Shown: one piece after another, positions 8,967 to 16,972 of the stretch
Layout of the letters: every line of letters starts with the position of its first letter
How positions within the stretch are numbered: the stretch's first letter is position 1
Source: a virus
Strand: one strand, 5' to 3'
IMG/VR virus record: IMGVR_UViG_3300042987_000510
Coordinates: 1 to 24,085 of that record
DNA: 24,085 nucleotides
The notes under the pieces: model-generated
Database searches by the model: none
What the model was told of the DNA's origin: nothing
The model's input: the letters and a program-made list of their open reading frames with translations, nothing else
Position numbers and translations under genes: made by a program

Positions 8967-8992
8967 ACCGATCCCGCCGAAGCGGGATCGGT
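8967..8992 (-). terminator. Stable UUCG-loop hairpin between structural genes
   Basis: On the minus strand an 11-bp perfect stem (ACCGATCCCGC paired with GCGGGATCGGT) closes a TTCG tetraloop, the classic extra-stable C(UUCG)G form. It lies in the 64-base gap after the stop of the decoration-like gene and before the next start. The bases after the stem are TCTTCAACC, only weakly U-rich, so it may act as a partial terminator or as an RNA-processing/stability element that sets a lower expression level downstream of the capsid genes. Confidence 0.6.
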
Positions 8993-9008
8993 GATGCTGC
9001 AGCGGGTA

Positions 9009-9416
9009 TTACGTCGAGCAGGTGATGAGCGAGTTGGTGCTCAGAACCGCCGCGCCACCAGTCGTGACATAGCCCACCACTGCGAACCGCAGGTAGTAGG
9101 ACGACATCACGGTGGTGCCGTGCTGCACGATGCACACCACGTCACCCGGGCGCATGCCCAGGGCGCCGCCGTCCGTGAAGTACGAACCATCCCACGGGGA
9201 CGACGTCATGTCGGTGGTGTTATACATCCAGAAGTTCTGACCCGAACCCAGACCGGGGCGAACCGTGGCAGTCGAGGACTGCTGGTAGTTGTTGCCGGTG
9301 TAGAGCAGGGTGGAACCGCTGGCGATCCGCACGTCCGGGCCGGCGCCGACGGCACCGAACATCTGGATGGGCGGGTTTGCGATGCTGCTTGCTTGAGTCG
9401 ATCCAAGATATGCCAT
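9009..9416 (-). CDS. Capsid decoration-like / head-associated protein
   Basis: The gene encodes 135 residues from ATG at 9416 with an AGGAGA ribosome site in a 24-base gap after the capsid gene. The opening MAYLGSTQASSIANPP, the GLGSGQNFWMYNTTD element near residue 57 and the GALGMRPGDVVCIVQ element near 85 recur in small beta-rich proteins encoded directly after the capsid gene in podoviruses. The sequence is rich in Gly, Ser and Thr and predicted all-beta, as expected for a capsid cement or decoration protein exposed on the virion. The assignment is from position and composition, with pattern memory for the opening motif. A strong hairpin follows the gene. Confidence 0.65.
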   Translation of the reverse strand: MAYLGSTQASSIANPPIQMFGAVGAGPDVRIASGSTLLYTGNNYQQSSTATVRPGLGSGQNFWMYNTTDMTSSPWDGSYFTDGGALGMRPGDVVCIVQHGTTVMSSYYLRFAVVGYVTTGGAAVLSTNSLITCST

Positions 9417-9440
9417 TGTCGTGTCTCCTAGTGGCGAAGG

Positions 9441-10289
9441 TTAGGCGTAAGCCGAACCGTCGTGGGTGATGACGACGACCCCGGCATTCTGGAGCAGCTT
9501 GGCCGCCATGAAGCAGCTTGCGCGAGCCCACGAGTAGTCCTGCTCCTCGTCGTAGCCCACGGGAGACTGCATCCCGCCGGTATCTGCTGCGTGCCCGATT
9601 GCCGTCTTGTGGTACATGAACGACTGCTCGGACGAGGTGCCCTTGCCCGGGAGGGCCGGGTGCTCGATGATCAAGCAGTTGCGCCACCGGTAGGCCATCG
9701 GCTTGTCCTGCCAGCTTGCCGTGTTGCCGGCATACGGGCGGATGTCGACGTACTGGGCGTTCGAGAACTCGGGCGCCTGCTCCAGGTACGCGATGAACGA
9801 CGGCTGGCACAGCAGAGTGACATTGCTGTCCCACGGCACCGAGGCGTTCGAGAGCTTCACGCGGCCGTTCTGGAAGAGCGACACCGAGGGGAGCGTGCTC
9901 GAAGAGCCGATCGTCACCGTGCCGGTAGCGAGTTCGGTGATGATGAGCGAGTCGATCTTGCGGTTCAGGACGGCCATCGTGGTCTGCTGCATGATCGCAC
10001 GCTGGTTGCCCTGAGAGGCGAAGATGTTGAAGCTCGTCTTGCGGACCAGATCGTGCCACTCTTGCAGAGTCGCGGTGGTCTGGGTGAGGTCGTCGCCGCG
10101 GGCCTGGATTCGACCGTTGACGCCGCGCGTGGTGGCGGCCGCGCCGCCCGAGCCGGCAATCAGGAAGACAGCCTGCTGACCCTTGATGACCGCTTCCGTG
10201 GTCACCGTCTCGCGCAGCAACGACTGGTGCTGCTCGAAGGTAGCGATGAATTCCTGCCGGTACTGGATTTGAAACGCAGTATCTGCCAT
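9441..10289 (-). CDS. Major capsid protein
   Basis: The gene encodes 282 residues from ATG at 10289, with a GGAG ribosome site eight bases upstream. It follows the scaffold gene, the usual order in podoviruses. Recognisable elements are the N-terminal helix (QIQYRQEFIATFEQHQSLLR), a Gly/Ala-rich loop (FLIAGSGGAAATTRGVNG, about residues 43-60), and the long spine-like helix with FASQGNQRAIMQQTTMAVLN and KIDSLIITEL (about 90-120), all typical of the short HK97-fold capsid proteins of this phage group. There is no protease gene or obvious cleaved delta domain; scaffolding is supplied by the separate preceding gene. It would form the icosahedral shell and should be among the most abundant proteins made. 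Confidence 0.88.
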   Translation of the reverse strand: MADTAFQIQYRQEFIATFEQHQSLLRETVTTEAVIKGQQAVFLIAGSGGAAATTRGVNGRIQARGDDLTQTTATLQEWHDLVRKTSFNIFASQGNQRAIMQQTTMAVLNRKIDSLIITELATGTVTIGSSSTLPSVSLFQNGRVKLSNASVPWDSNVTLLCQPSFIAYLEQAPEFSNAQYVDIRPYAGNTASWQDKPMAYRWRNCLIIEHPALPGKGTSSEQSFMYHKTAIGHAADTGGMQSPVGYDEEQDYSWARASCFMAAKLLQNAGVVVITHDGSAYA

Positions 10290-10454
10290 TTGGGTTTCTC
10301 CAAATCAAATGTTGAACCGCGACATTCGCTCGGGGATGCCTAACGGCAGGCAGCGAGGTGGCCCTTTCGGGGGTCGCCGCCGGCAGTACAGGGGCCAGCT
10401 AACTGTCTTCGATGTTGCTCCAAGTTGTGCCCGGGCTCTTGCGAGGGTAGCGGG
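10290..10454 (-). promoter_or_regulatory. 165-base non-coding leader of the capsid gene
   Basis: This is the longest gap between structural genes and has no credible open frame. On the minus strand it contains an imperfect hairpin (GCTGGC and GCCGGC arms around 10385-10405) followed by a GAAA-loop element (GACCCCCGAAAGGGCC, near 10359-10374). It ends with the GGAG ribosome site of the capsid gene. I see no consensus bacterial promoter. The gap could hold a phage promoter, an RNA processing site or a translation-control leader for the highly expressed capsid gene. Confidence 0.4.
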
Positions 10455-11381
10455 CTATGCTGCTCGTTGCGCGGACTGCCACTCAAGGAGTTGACGGTAA
10501 CGCGCCTGCATCTTTTCGTCGCGATTGTACGCTGCTCTGTCTTCTCGCATAGTCTTTTCAATTTTCTGAATTTCATCGGTGACCGACTGAGCGGTAGCGA
10601 CACCACTCGGTACGACTACCCCGGCCGGATTGCGTTCACGCGCGAGCCCCACCAGAAACTTGAGCGCCTCGACGCTCGAACCGATCGGCGTGCCGTCAGC
10701 CAGGCGCCCTCGAAGCAGTTTGTCCCGCAGGCCGGCGGGCCCCGCGTCGAGCATGTTGGTCACGAGGTTGATGTTGACCCGGTAGTCCTCGCCCCACTCG
10801 GCTCGCAGTGCATCCTCGGCGGACGTCTTGATCTCCTGGTCCTGGGATGCGCGCGCATTGCGGGCTTCTTCCGAGATGTCGGTGTAGGCCTTGAGCGCGG
10901 CGCGCGCCTGGTCGGTCGTCATGTTGGCTGCATGCGCGGACGCAAGGAACTTCTGCACCATTTCCTTCTCGCCCTCGGGCACTTCCAGGTCGCCGAGGTC
11001 GTACTTGTCAGGGGCCTCGGGAATGCCGTGTGCTTCACGATAGGCCGCGATCTCCTCGGGCTTGGCGTCCTTGCCGAGTGTCGGCTTGAGGTCGCCCGCG
11101 CGGATCTTGTTCTGGGCCGCGATCAGCGCATCGGCCAGCGCTGCCGGCGACGCGTACCTCTGCAGGCGGGCAGCCTTGGCGGCGTCCCCGGCGGCGAACT
11201 TGTCTCGCCAGTCCGCGGGCCAGTCACTCTGGGTGGTGGGCGCAGGTTTGCCAGGGGGCGGCGGGTCGGTCACGAGCCCGGTATCGGTAGCACTGTCGTC
11301 GATCGGTGGAGGTGCCGTGTTGCCCACGGGCGGGACAACCTTGGTATCGACCACTTCGTCAACGATGTTCTCGTCAGCCAT
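10455..11381 (-). CDS. Scaffolding protein
   Basis: Two adjacent ATG codons exist at 11384 and 11381; the second is better spaced from the GAGGAGG ribosome site and gives 308 residues. The protein is acidic and proline-rich at its N-terminus (residues 1-50), has a WPADWRDKFAAGD element near 54, a HGIPEAPDKYDL element near 130, helical middle parts and a basic, helical C-terminus (MQARYRQLLEWQSAQ). The WP.DWR element, the GIPE.PD.Y element and the location immediately before the capsid gene are standard for podovirus scaffolding proteins, which guide capsid assembly through a C-terminal helix and are then released. It overlaps the previous gene by 8 bases. Confidence 0.88.
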   Translation of the reverse strand: MADENIVDEVVDTKVVPPVGNTAPPPIDDSATDTGLVTDPPPPGKPAPTTQSDWPADWRDKFAAGDAAKAARLQRYASPAALADALIAAQNKIRAGDLKPTLGKDAKPEEIAAYREAHGIPEAPDKYDLGDLEVPEGEKEMVQKFLASAHAANMTTDQARAALKAYTDISEEARNARASQDQEIKTSAEDALRAEWGEDYRVNINLVTNMLDAGPAGLRDKLLRGRLADGTPIGSSVEALKFLVGLARERNPAGVVVPSGVATAQSVTDEIQKIEKTMREDRAAYNRDEKMQARYRQLLEWQSAQRAA

Positions 11382-11658
11382 CATTCCTCCTCAAGGATGA
11401 AGTGTTCAATCGGAGCAGCTTCACGATTTGCTGCCCGACGAACGCACGCCCAAGAGCGAACGCAGTATCGCGGTCGCTTGGGTAGTAGTTGAACTCGTAG
11501 GTGCCCGCCCCATGCTCGATCAGCCACTTGAGGGCACGCTGTTGCTGGTGAGGTTCAGCCTCGCCTCGCTGAAGAGCCTGGAACGCCGTAGCGTCCGCAA
11601 GTTCGTACGGGGGAGGGATGAACGGGCCGATGGCCCGGGTGGGCTTCTTGGTTGTCAT
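11374..11658 (-). CDS. Small Bbp19-like phage protein
   Basis: The gene encodes 94 residues. Its ATG overlaps the portal stop (ATGA) and its end overlaps the scaffold start. The region ALKWLIEHGAGTYEF followed by SDRDTAFALGRAFVGQQIVK resembles the small Bbp19-type proteins found next to portal and scaffold genes in many phages. Their function is not established; position suggests a head-assembly or connector role. The N-terminus is basic and proline-rich (TKKPTRAIGPFIPPP). Assignment rests on the DTAFALGR..VG.QIV.LL pattern and location. Confidence 0.7.
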   Translation of the reverse strand: MTTKKPTRAIGPFIPPPYELADATAFQALQRGEAEPHQQQRALKWLIEHGAGTYEFNYYPSDRDTAFALGRAFVGQQIVKLLRLNTSSLRRNDG

Positions 11659-13316
11659 GCTGCCATCATATCCATCGGGCTACCGGCCTGAGGCGCTTCA
11701 CCGGCTGGCGCCTGAGCCTGGGCCTGGGCGTTGTTCTTGTTGATGGTCGAGGCCTGCTCCATGCTTGCGAGCATCTGCTGGGCGGCGGCTGCCTGCTCCT
11801 GCGCGGCCGCGATCTTTTTGACCTCGTCCTCGGATCGAATCCAGGTCGCCGGGATCTGGATGCCTTCCATCGCTTCGCGAAGCGCGGTCTTGAAGTCGAC
11901 CAGGGATATGGCCGCGGGCTCGATGGCGGCTGCGTCGGCGAGCATCGCCTTCACCTCCATGAGCTTGTGGCCCTTCTGCTCCTCGATCGCATCGTGCAGC
12001 GGCGACTCGAACCGGAACTCGATCTCGGACCCGAGCAACTCCTTCGGCCAGTTGCGCGGGTCGCCGAACGCCCCGTTGCGCCAGAGCAACTCGAACGTGT
12101 TCTCGCACAACGCCGCGTTGTACTCGGCTTCCATTGGCTCGAAGATAGGCATCGCATTGCGGATGTACTCCTGCACGCGCTGCCCGACCTCGTAGGCAGT
12201 CATCTCTGGCCCACGCTGGGGCATCGCGAGCTTGTTCAGGAAGAACGCCTCCCGGATCAGCGCTCGCACGTCGCTCGTCATCTGGGGTCCGTACTGCAGG
12301 CCACGGAAGTCCTGCGTAATAGGGCGAAGCGCATCCCCCAGCCGCTCGTCGTACTCGGAGTCGACCCAGGTCACGCCGCCCGCGTAGAGCGCGAGATCGG
12401 ATCGAACGGCATCCTGGGTTGCAACCATCGGCGGGGAAGACGCCTTCTCGCTCGCTTCGAGCAGTGTGAACGTCATGGCCTGAATCAGGCGCGCATCGGG
12501 GAGCGCTGCCACCGTGGCAGGACTGTAAGCGTACTGGGAGCCCGACACCGTCTGCCACCGGGGGATGATGTAGTGTCCGGTCCACAGGGGCACTTCATCC
12601 AGAACGAAGTCATGCGCAGGGTCGTACCAGATACCCCAATACGGCAGGCGCGTGCCTTTGTCGTAAAGCTCGGCCGGCACGACGATGTGAATCACCTCGT
12701 GCTCCTCGAACGGGTGAAGCGTGTGACGGGATTCAAGTTGCTGAGGGAGCTTCCTGAACGTGCGACGAAGCGTGTGGAGCGTGGGCTTCCACTTGCGAAA
12801 CTTCGTCTCGACCTTGCCGGCTTCGTCTTCCTGCCAGACCATGTCCTTCAGGTGCCAGCATCGGTATAGAGCGTGGGAGCCTGCCTTCTTGTTGTGGTTG
12901 ATCTCGATCGAGATCGCGCACTGGCCGAAGGCCGCGAAGTCGTGGTCGGCCTCCTTGGTCGCTCGCGTCATCTGGCTGATCGGGTCGTACATGGCCCGGC
13001 GTTGAGTCTCCTCGAACGCTTCGAGCACGCGGCGGACCTCGGTCTTCTCCTTGGCTTCATACCGACGCTGCATGTGGAACCACTGCTTCGCGGTCGGGCG
13101 AAGCATCGACCCGAACTGGTTGCCGAGATCGCGCCGGCAGAGCAGCGGATAGCTCGTCGTCAGGTTGCCCGCGAAATCCTCACCAAGGGATCGCGTGACT
13201 GTGAATGTCGCGCGCTCCGGGTAGAAGTGATTGGCGACTTCCTGGTGGAGCGAGTTGAGCGCGCTCTTCTTGCTGAAGAGTTGCTCACTCAGGTCGTAGA
13301 GTTGTTTGGGAGTCAT
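11655..13316 (-). CDS. Portal (head-tail connector) protein
   Basis: The gene encodes 553 residues from ATG at 13316, sharing one base with the previous stop (TGATG). The length matches T7-type connectors of about 530-560 residues. Residues 1-35 form the typical N-terminal helices with a HFYPERATF element; residues 64-82 (LGNQFGSMLRPTAKQWFHM) match the portal motif that normally reads like GL.S.LTSPARPWF; a TAYEVGQRVQEYIR element lies near residue 380. The C-terminus is Gln/Ala-rich (AAAQEQAAAAQQMLA), as in portals whose C-terminal barrel is repetitive. It would form the dodecameric DNA channel at one capsid vertex, docking the terminase and then the tail adaptor. Confidence 0.9.
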   Translation of the reverse strand: MTPKQLYDLSEQLFSKKSALNSLHQEVANHFYPERATFTVTRSLGEDFAGNLTTSYPLLCRRDLGNQFGSMLRPTAKQWFHMQRRYEAKEKTEVRRVLEAFEETQRRAMYDPISQMTRATKEADHDFAAFGQCAISIEINHNKKAGSHALYRCWHLKDMVWQEDEAGKVETKFRKWKPTLHTLRRTFRKLPQQLESRHTLHPFEEHEVIHIVVPAELYDKGTRLPYWGIWYDPAHDFVLDEVPLWTGHYIIPRWQTVSGSQYAYSPATVAALPDARLIQAMTFTLLEASEKASSPPMVATQDAVRSDLALYAGGVTWVDSEYDERLGDALRPITQDFRGLQYGPQMTSDVRALIREAFFLNKLAMPQRGPEMTAYEVGQRVQEYIRNAMPIFEPMEAEYNAALCENTFELLWRNGAFGDPRNWPKELLGSEIEFRFESPLHDAIEEQKGHKLMEVKAMLADAAAIEPAAISLVDFKTALREAMEGIQIPATWIRSEDEVKKIAAAQEQAAAAQQMLASMEQASTINKNNAQAQAQAPAGEAPQAGSPMDMMAA

Positions 13317-13552
13317 CAGGCCCCCAGCTTGTTGTCGCCCGTGAGCACGGTGTCAGCCGTGTTCAACTGACGAGAGAGACTGATCGCGGCCTTGCGCCGT
13401 TCGGCCGCCTTCTGGGCCATCGGGTCAGGCATCAGGGTCGGAGGTTCGACCGTTGGCGCGGGCGCAGCCGGCGTGTCTTTCTTGTTGAACAACCCGCCGA
13501 CCACGTTGGAGGCAACCGCACCAGCTACAGCAGTGACAAGTGAAGTGGGCAT
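13316..13552 (-). CDS. Small virion-associated protein upstream of portal
   Basis: The gene encodes 78 residues; its ATG overlaps the previous stop (TAATG) and an AAGGAG site lies upstream. The N-terminus is hydrophobic (MPTSLVTAVAGAVASNVVGG), followed by a proline/alanine-rich linker and a basic C-terminal part ending in LNTADTVLTGDNKLGA. Small proteins ending in a similar LTG...LG motif are found beside the portal genes of many podoviruses and in T7-like phages have been linked with tail assembly. The hydrophobic start might be a membrane or packing helix. Function is inferred only from position and the C-terminal pattern. Confidence 0.65.
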   Translation of the reverse strand: MPTSLVTAVAGAVASNVVGGLFNKKDTPAAPAPTVEPPTLMPDPMAQKAAERRKAAISLSRQLNTADTVLTGDNKLGA

Positions 13553-14007
13553 TACAATCTCCTTGCATAAACTTCGTCGACCTTGGAATACCCAAGGAGA
13601 TGCAAAAGTTCACCGAACTTTGGGTTAGCTGCCGGGCTACTGTAGAGCACCATATGGCAGTCTTCCTTCGCTAGTTCACGCGCAATGTACGCGATGAACT
13701 TGATTGCTACGTGCCCTCGCCGAAATTCAGGCCGCACGTAGAACCCACCCTCATGCGCCTGCTTCAGATACTTGCGCTGCATGGAGAATGCCAGGTGGAA
13801 CAGTGCGTAGCCGATAAGCTGCCCATCCTCGCGAGCCGTGAATACCTTCAGCAATCCGTGCTCGTGCAAGCGAGAGTACAGATCAACGTCGATGTCCAAC
13901 GGGTCGCCGGAAGTGATGTCGTACGAAATCTCTTCGTTGTGCCGGTACACGAGCGGGAGGATCTCGTCCAGCACTTCGGCAACGGTTTCGCACGCGTAAT
14001 CAACCAT
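13552..14007 (-). CDS. GNAT-fold acetyltransferase-like phage protein
   Basis: The gene encodes 151 residues from ATG at 14007 with a strong GGAGG site seven bases upstream, overlapping the terminase gene end by 8 bases. The GNAT signature is visible: a beta strand pair (DGQLIGYALFHLAF), then residues 88-101 (GFYVRPEFRRGHVA) corresponding to the V-x-P-x-x-R-x-x-G-x-G/A acetyl-CoA loop, then a helix (AIKFIAYIARELA) and a final NPKFGELLHLLGY element. The glycine pattern of the CoA loop is imperfect (RRGHVA). Proteins of this type recur between terminase and portal in podoviruses; the substrate is unknown. It is unlike the acetyltransferase of the sugar operon and is probably an unrelated virion-module protein. 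Confidence 0.75.
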   Translation of the reverse strand: MVDYACETVAEVLDEILPLVYRHNEEISYDITSGDPLDIDVDLYSRLHEHGLLKVFTAREDGQLIGYALFHLAFSMQRKYLKQAHEGGFYVRPEFRRGHVAIKFIAYIARELAKEDCHMVLYSSPAANPKFGELLHLLGYSKVDEVYARRL

Positions 14008-15616
14008 TACGATACCTCCGCGAACTCAACGCCGGGACGCGCGACCCGATCACCTGCGGGCGCCGGTTCGAGCCGCGAGCAAACCCGGTATCGATCCAGT
14101 CAAGAGCCTTGGTGGACTGACGATCGCCCTCGAACCAGGCCATGATGACAGCATCACCGTAGTCGGTGGACCGACCGAGCCTTGCGCACACGGCGTCCTT
14201 CGGTTCGACCTTGATGCCGTTCGAGCCGACCTCGAACGTCGCTGCCGTCAGGTCTGCCACGAGACGCGGGGACGGTGGCAGCGCGATCGGCGACCCGCCG
14301 GGCTGGCCCGGGTCGAGCGCTTCCCGGAAGAGCCAGTGCGCGGCCGAGCGCTTGTTCGTGAACTTGAACTTGCCTTCCTTCGAGCGGCGGGGCGTGGCCT
14401 CGGCACCGCGGAATCCGACGACCTCGATACCGTTCTCCTTCAGCCGCTCATACATCGAGCCGCCGTACCCGCCACCCAGGTCAACCACAACGAGCGCCTG
14501 GTCGCACCGGTAGGTCAGAACCTGACCCGCGCACCACGAGCCGGCTCGATCCTGGGGAATCTCCTTGCCGGGTATCTCGATGATATTGTCATACCATCCA
14601 TCCCAGCGGGGCGCGATCGTCATCGGGTCCGAACCGCCCCCGGACATATCGACGCCCATCGCGCAGCACGGCACGCCACTCGGGGGCTCGGGCCTCCATC
14701 GGGCCTGTGCAGCCTGGACCCACGCGGTAGGGATGACCTGGTTCTCTGCGTCCTTGAACGAAGTGCGGAACCCGCCCATGAGGATCGAGCGGAACGGTTC
14801 CGGCATCGCGTCGAGTTCGCGCTGGTAGTCGCTGTTGACGTAGTACGGGTTGTCCTTGACCGAGGCCGGGATGTACGTGCGACTCTTCGGCTGCACGAGC
14901 TTGCCGTTGATCTCGACGGGGTCCGAACTCGACACCCATCGATCGTTGCCATCCTCGTCGCTCACGACCCATCGAAGCTCGCCAGGCTTGGCTGGCACGG
15001 GGAACTGCGGGTCGAGCCAGGGCGCGAACATCTCGATGACCCACAGGCCTTCGGCAGCCAGAGGCGGGTTGGTCGCGAGCACGGTCCTCGTGCGCTGACC
15101 CGGGCGATCGGTACGGACCCAACCCATCAGGAACTGAATCTGGGACTTGGCGAAGTGCGTGGCCTCGTCGATGCCGAGGAAGTCACGACCGTCACCCATC
15201 GTGCTCTGCTCGTCACCGACATTGTTCGCGGCACGGAACGAGATCAGCCGATCGTCATCGAGCTTCAGCCTCGGGGGCGCAGACCCGTTGAACCCATCTC
15301 GCGAGCCGTGGATCTTGAGCGCATCGCGGATGATCCGGTCAAGGTCGGTGTACTTGCGACGGAAGATCATCGACTCCCGGTGCTCGTTGAACGCGAGCCC
15401 GAGAAGCAACTGGGTCTTGCCGCCCCCCGGCTCTCCCCCGTACAGCAGCACGTCCGCCTTCGAGACGTATGCCTGGGTCTGAGGGCCAGGGTTGGGCTGC
15501 CACCTGAATCGTGGCGTCATCGACTGCACGGATTCCTGAATGCGACGAAGCGTCTCCTCGGATTGACCCGATAGCTTGGCAACGACTTCGTCGAAGTTCA
15601 GGGTCGCGAGCGTCAT
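14000..15616 (-). CDS. terL: Terminase large subunit
   Basis: The gene encodes 538 residues from ATG at 15616, which overlaps the previous stop (ATGA); longer upstream starts would lie inside the neighbouring gene and have no family match. The ATPase domain has a Walker A (GGEPGGGKTQ, Lys67) and Walker B (FLGIDEATHF, Asp150-Glu151), followed by the coupling motif (VLATNPP, near 180). The C-terminal RNase H-like nuclease has its acidic residues in GVDMSGGGSD (Asp323), VVVDLGGGYGG (Asp379) and STDYGDAVIMA (Asp485/Asp488). It would pump DNA into the prohead through the portal and cut the concatemer. The domain order and length are complete. Confidence 0.95.
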   Translation of the reverse strand: MTLATLNFDEVVAKLSGQSEETLRRIQESVQSMTPRFRWQPNPGPQTQAYVSKADVLLYGGEPGGGKTQLLLGLAFNEHRESMIFRRKYTDLDRIIRDALKIHGSRDGFNGSAPPRLKLDDDRLISFRAANNVGDEQSTMGDGRDFLGIDEATHFAKSQIQFLMGWVRTDRPGQRTRTVLATNPPLAAEGLWVIEMFAPWLDPQFPVPAKPGELRWVVSDEDGNDRWVSSSDPVEINGKLVQPKSRTYIPASVKDNPYYVNSDYQRELDAMPEPFRSILMGGFRTSFKDAENQVIPTAWVQAAQARWRPEPPSGVPCCAMGVDMSGGGSDPMTIAPRWDGWYDNIIEIPGKEIPQDRAGSWCAGQVLTYRCDQALVVVDLGGGYGGSMYERLKENGIEVVGFRGAEATPRRSKEGKFKFTNKRSAAHWLFREALDPGQPGGSPIALPPSPRLVADLTAATFEVGSNGIKVEPKDAVCARLGRSTDYGDAVIMAWFEGDRQSTKALDWIDTGFARGSNRRPQVIGSRVPALSSRRYRNG

Positions 15617-16473
15617 CGAAGCACGGACTTCACTCGTTCGACCACGCCAGGGGTCGCTGCGGGCGTGTCGGTCGAGACTGCCGAGCCCGCCGTTTCCGGC
15701 ATGGAGCGTTGCCACAGGTCGATGTACGGCTCACCGGTTGTCGGCGGTGCGAACCCAGACGCAGCCGGCGGGGTCAGGTAGTTCTCCTTGTCGGGCCAGG
15801 TCTGGAAGCAGTAGTTGAGGTCGTCGATCGCACCTCGCAGGAACGCAGCCTCGTGGGCCTTCTGCTGGGCGACCTGCTCTGCCGCGGCGAGCCGCTGGTT
15901 CAACTCCTCCCGACGTGCGCGCATCTTCACATGGAAGTGCTTGACCTCGTCGACACCGTAGAGGAACCGGGGCCGGAAGAGGTCGGACTCGGGGGGCACG
16001 CCGACCTCGATGCCACGCTGGGCAGCGATCAGGGCGAAGTAGTGAAGCCCGGCACGCTGGGCCTCGTACTCCTCGTTCGCGGCCATGTCGACGCCCCACA
16101 GTCCGATCTTGGTTGCGCCAAGCTCGATCGCATGGGCCATCATCCAGGCAATGGACGAGGTGAAGAAGTAGGGCGAGTATTTCTTCACCAGCAGGTCGTA
16201 GTCGAGCATGATCCCGTTGGGGATCTCCTTGCGAGGCTCGGCCACCACGACGCACGGGTGATCGCGCAGGAACTGGCAATACTCAGGCGAGAACCAGGTC
16301 TGCCCGGGTTCGTAACGGTGCATCTCGAACCAGATGTTCGAGCGCCCCTTCGGCACAACACCATATGCACCCGGCGAGCATCCCCACACTTGCCACGAAG
16401 GATCGTGATAGGGAGCCAGCCGGATGGATGCGGGCGCGCTCCCGACGAGCGCGACTTTCAGTTCTTCGGCCAC
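15613..16473 (-). CDS. Rossmann-like phage protein resembling DUF115/sialyltransferase fold
   Basis: The gene encodes 286 residues from GTG at 16473; the AAGGAGG ribosome site overlaps the stop of the gene before it. Residues 5-35 form a nucleotide-binding-like strand-loop-helix (KVALVGSAPASIRLAPYHD), and residues 104-150 carry FFTSSIAWMMAHAIELGATK followed by IGLWGVDMAANEEY, a layout that resembles the DUF115 (motility-associated factor) and sialyltransferase-like families, where this region contacts the sugar nucleotide. The last third contains a helical/coiled-coil stretch (about 185-235) and a flexible tail. Related proteins, as I recall, occur beside terminase in podoviruses without known function, so glycosyltransferase activity here is only a hypothesis. 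No DNA-packaging motif is visible. Confidence 0.65.
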   Translation of the reverse strand: MAEELKVALVGSAPASIRLAPYHDPSWQVWGCSPGAYGVVPKGRSNIWFEMHRYEPGQTWFSPEYCQFLRDHPCVVVAEPRKEIPNGIMLDYDLLVKKYSPYFFTSSIAWMMAHAIELGATKIGLWGVDMAANEEYEAQRAGLHYFALIAAQRGIEVGVPPESDLFRPRFLYGVDEVKHFHVKMRARREELNQRLAAAEQVAQQKAHEAAFLRGAIDDLNYCFQTWPDKENYLTPPAASGFAPPTTGEPYIDLWQRSMPETAGSAVSTDTPAATPGVVERVKSVLR

Positions 16474-16482
16474 AAATCCTCC

Positions 16483-16938
16483 TTAGGTTGACGTGGTCGC
16501 TGCAGCGATGATGCTGGAGGCGGCGCCGGTCCAGGCCCAGATGGCGGTCGTGATGCCCATCAGGCTGACCGTGCCACCGTTGCCGGCCGTGCTCTTCAGG
16601 GTCGTGAAGCTCGAACCCAGTGTGCTCACGATCGTCTCGCTGTTCGCGGTCTTGACGTACATCGCGCCACCACCGGTCGAGCCGAACACCAGCGTCTTGT
16701 GGACGCCAGGCAGCGGCGGATCGAGCACGAACACGCAACTCGACGACACGGTCGTGAGCAGGCTCACACCGTAGGGCGCCAGGTTCGTACCCGTGGAATC
16801 GCCTGTGGTCGCGTAGCTTCGGAAAGCCTCGGCCCCCACCAGAACCTCGTTCTTGCGCGCGTCCTGAGCACTGGACAAACGCTGAAGACCGAGCCGTCGT
16901 CCGTAAAGGGACGTGGTGATCTTGTCGTACCATGCCAT
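16483..16938 (-). CDS. Small beta-rich phage protein, probably structural
   Basis: Two in-frame ATG codons lie at 16944 and 16938. The AAAAGGAG site is only one base from the first but seven from the second, so I choose 16938 (MAWYDKITTSLYGRRLGLQ), giving 151 residues. The N-terminal 45 residues are helical and basic; the rest is rich in Gly, Ser, Thr and Val with beta-strand alternation (KTLVFGSTGGGAMYVKTANS), ending in a hydrophobic segment (GITTAIWAWTGAASSIIAAA) near the C-terminus. Proteins of this kind upstream of terminase are often minor head or fibre-like components. I do not recognise a family. Confidence 0.7.
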   Translation of the reverse strand: MAWYDKITTSLYGRRLGLQRLSSAQDARKNEVLVGAEAFRSYATTGDSTGTNLAPYGVSLLTTVSSSCVFVLDPPLPGVHKTLVFGSTGGGAMYVKTANSETIVSTLGSSFTTLKSTAGNGGTVSLMGITTAIWAWTGAASSIIAAATTST

Positions 16939-16957
16939 AGCCATACTCCTTTTATGC

Positions 16958-16972
16958 GCCGGTCAGACCGGC
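16958..16972 (-). other. Short perfect hairpin in intergenic gap
   Basis: A perfect 6-bp stem (GCCGGT / ACCGGC) with a 3-base loop lies in the 47-base gap between two small structural genes, just upstream of the ribosome site of the second. There is no T run after it on the minus strand (GCATAAAAGGAG follows), so it is not a canonical terminator; it may stabilise or process the message. Confidence 0.4.

Noticed and set aside
9220-10308. Minus-strand frame of 362 codons in another frame over the capsid gene
   Set aside because: The capsid frame has the family features and a good ribosome site; the alternative frame is Arg/Gly/Pro-rich noise.
11652-12869. Plus-strand frame of 405 codons, and a similar one at 14336-15574
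   Set aside because: They are antisense to the portal and large terminase genes, both supported by strong motifs; no ribosome site or domain supports the plus strand.
16958-16972. Hairpin as a rho-independent terminator
   Set aside because: The stem is only 6 bp and no T run follows on the minus strand; the next bases are the ribosome site of the following gene.
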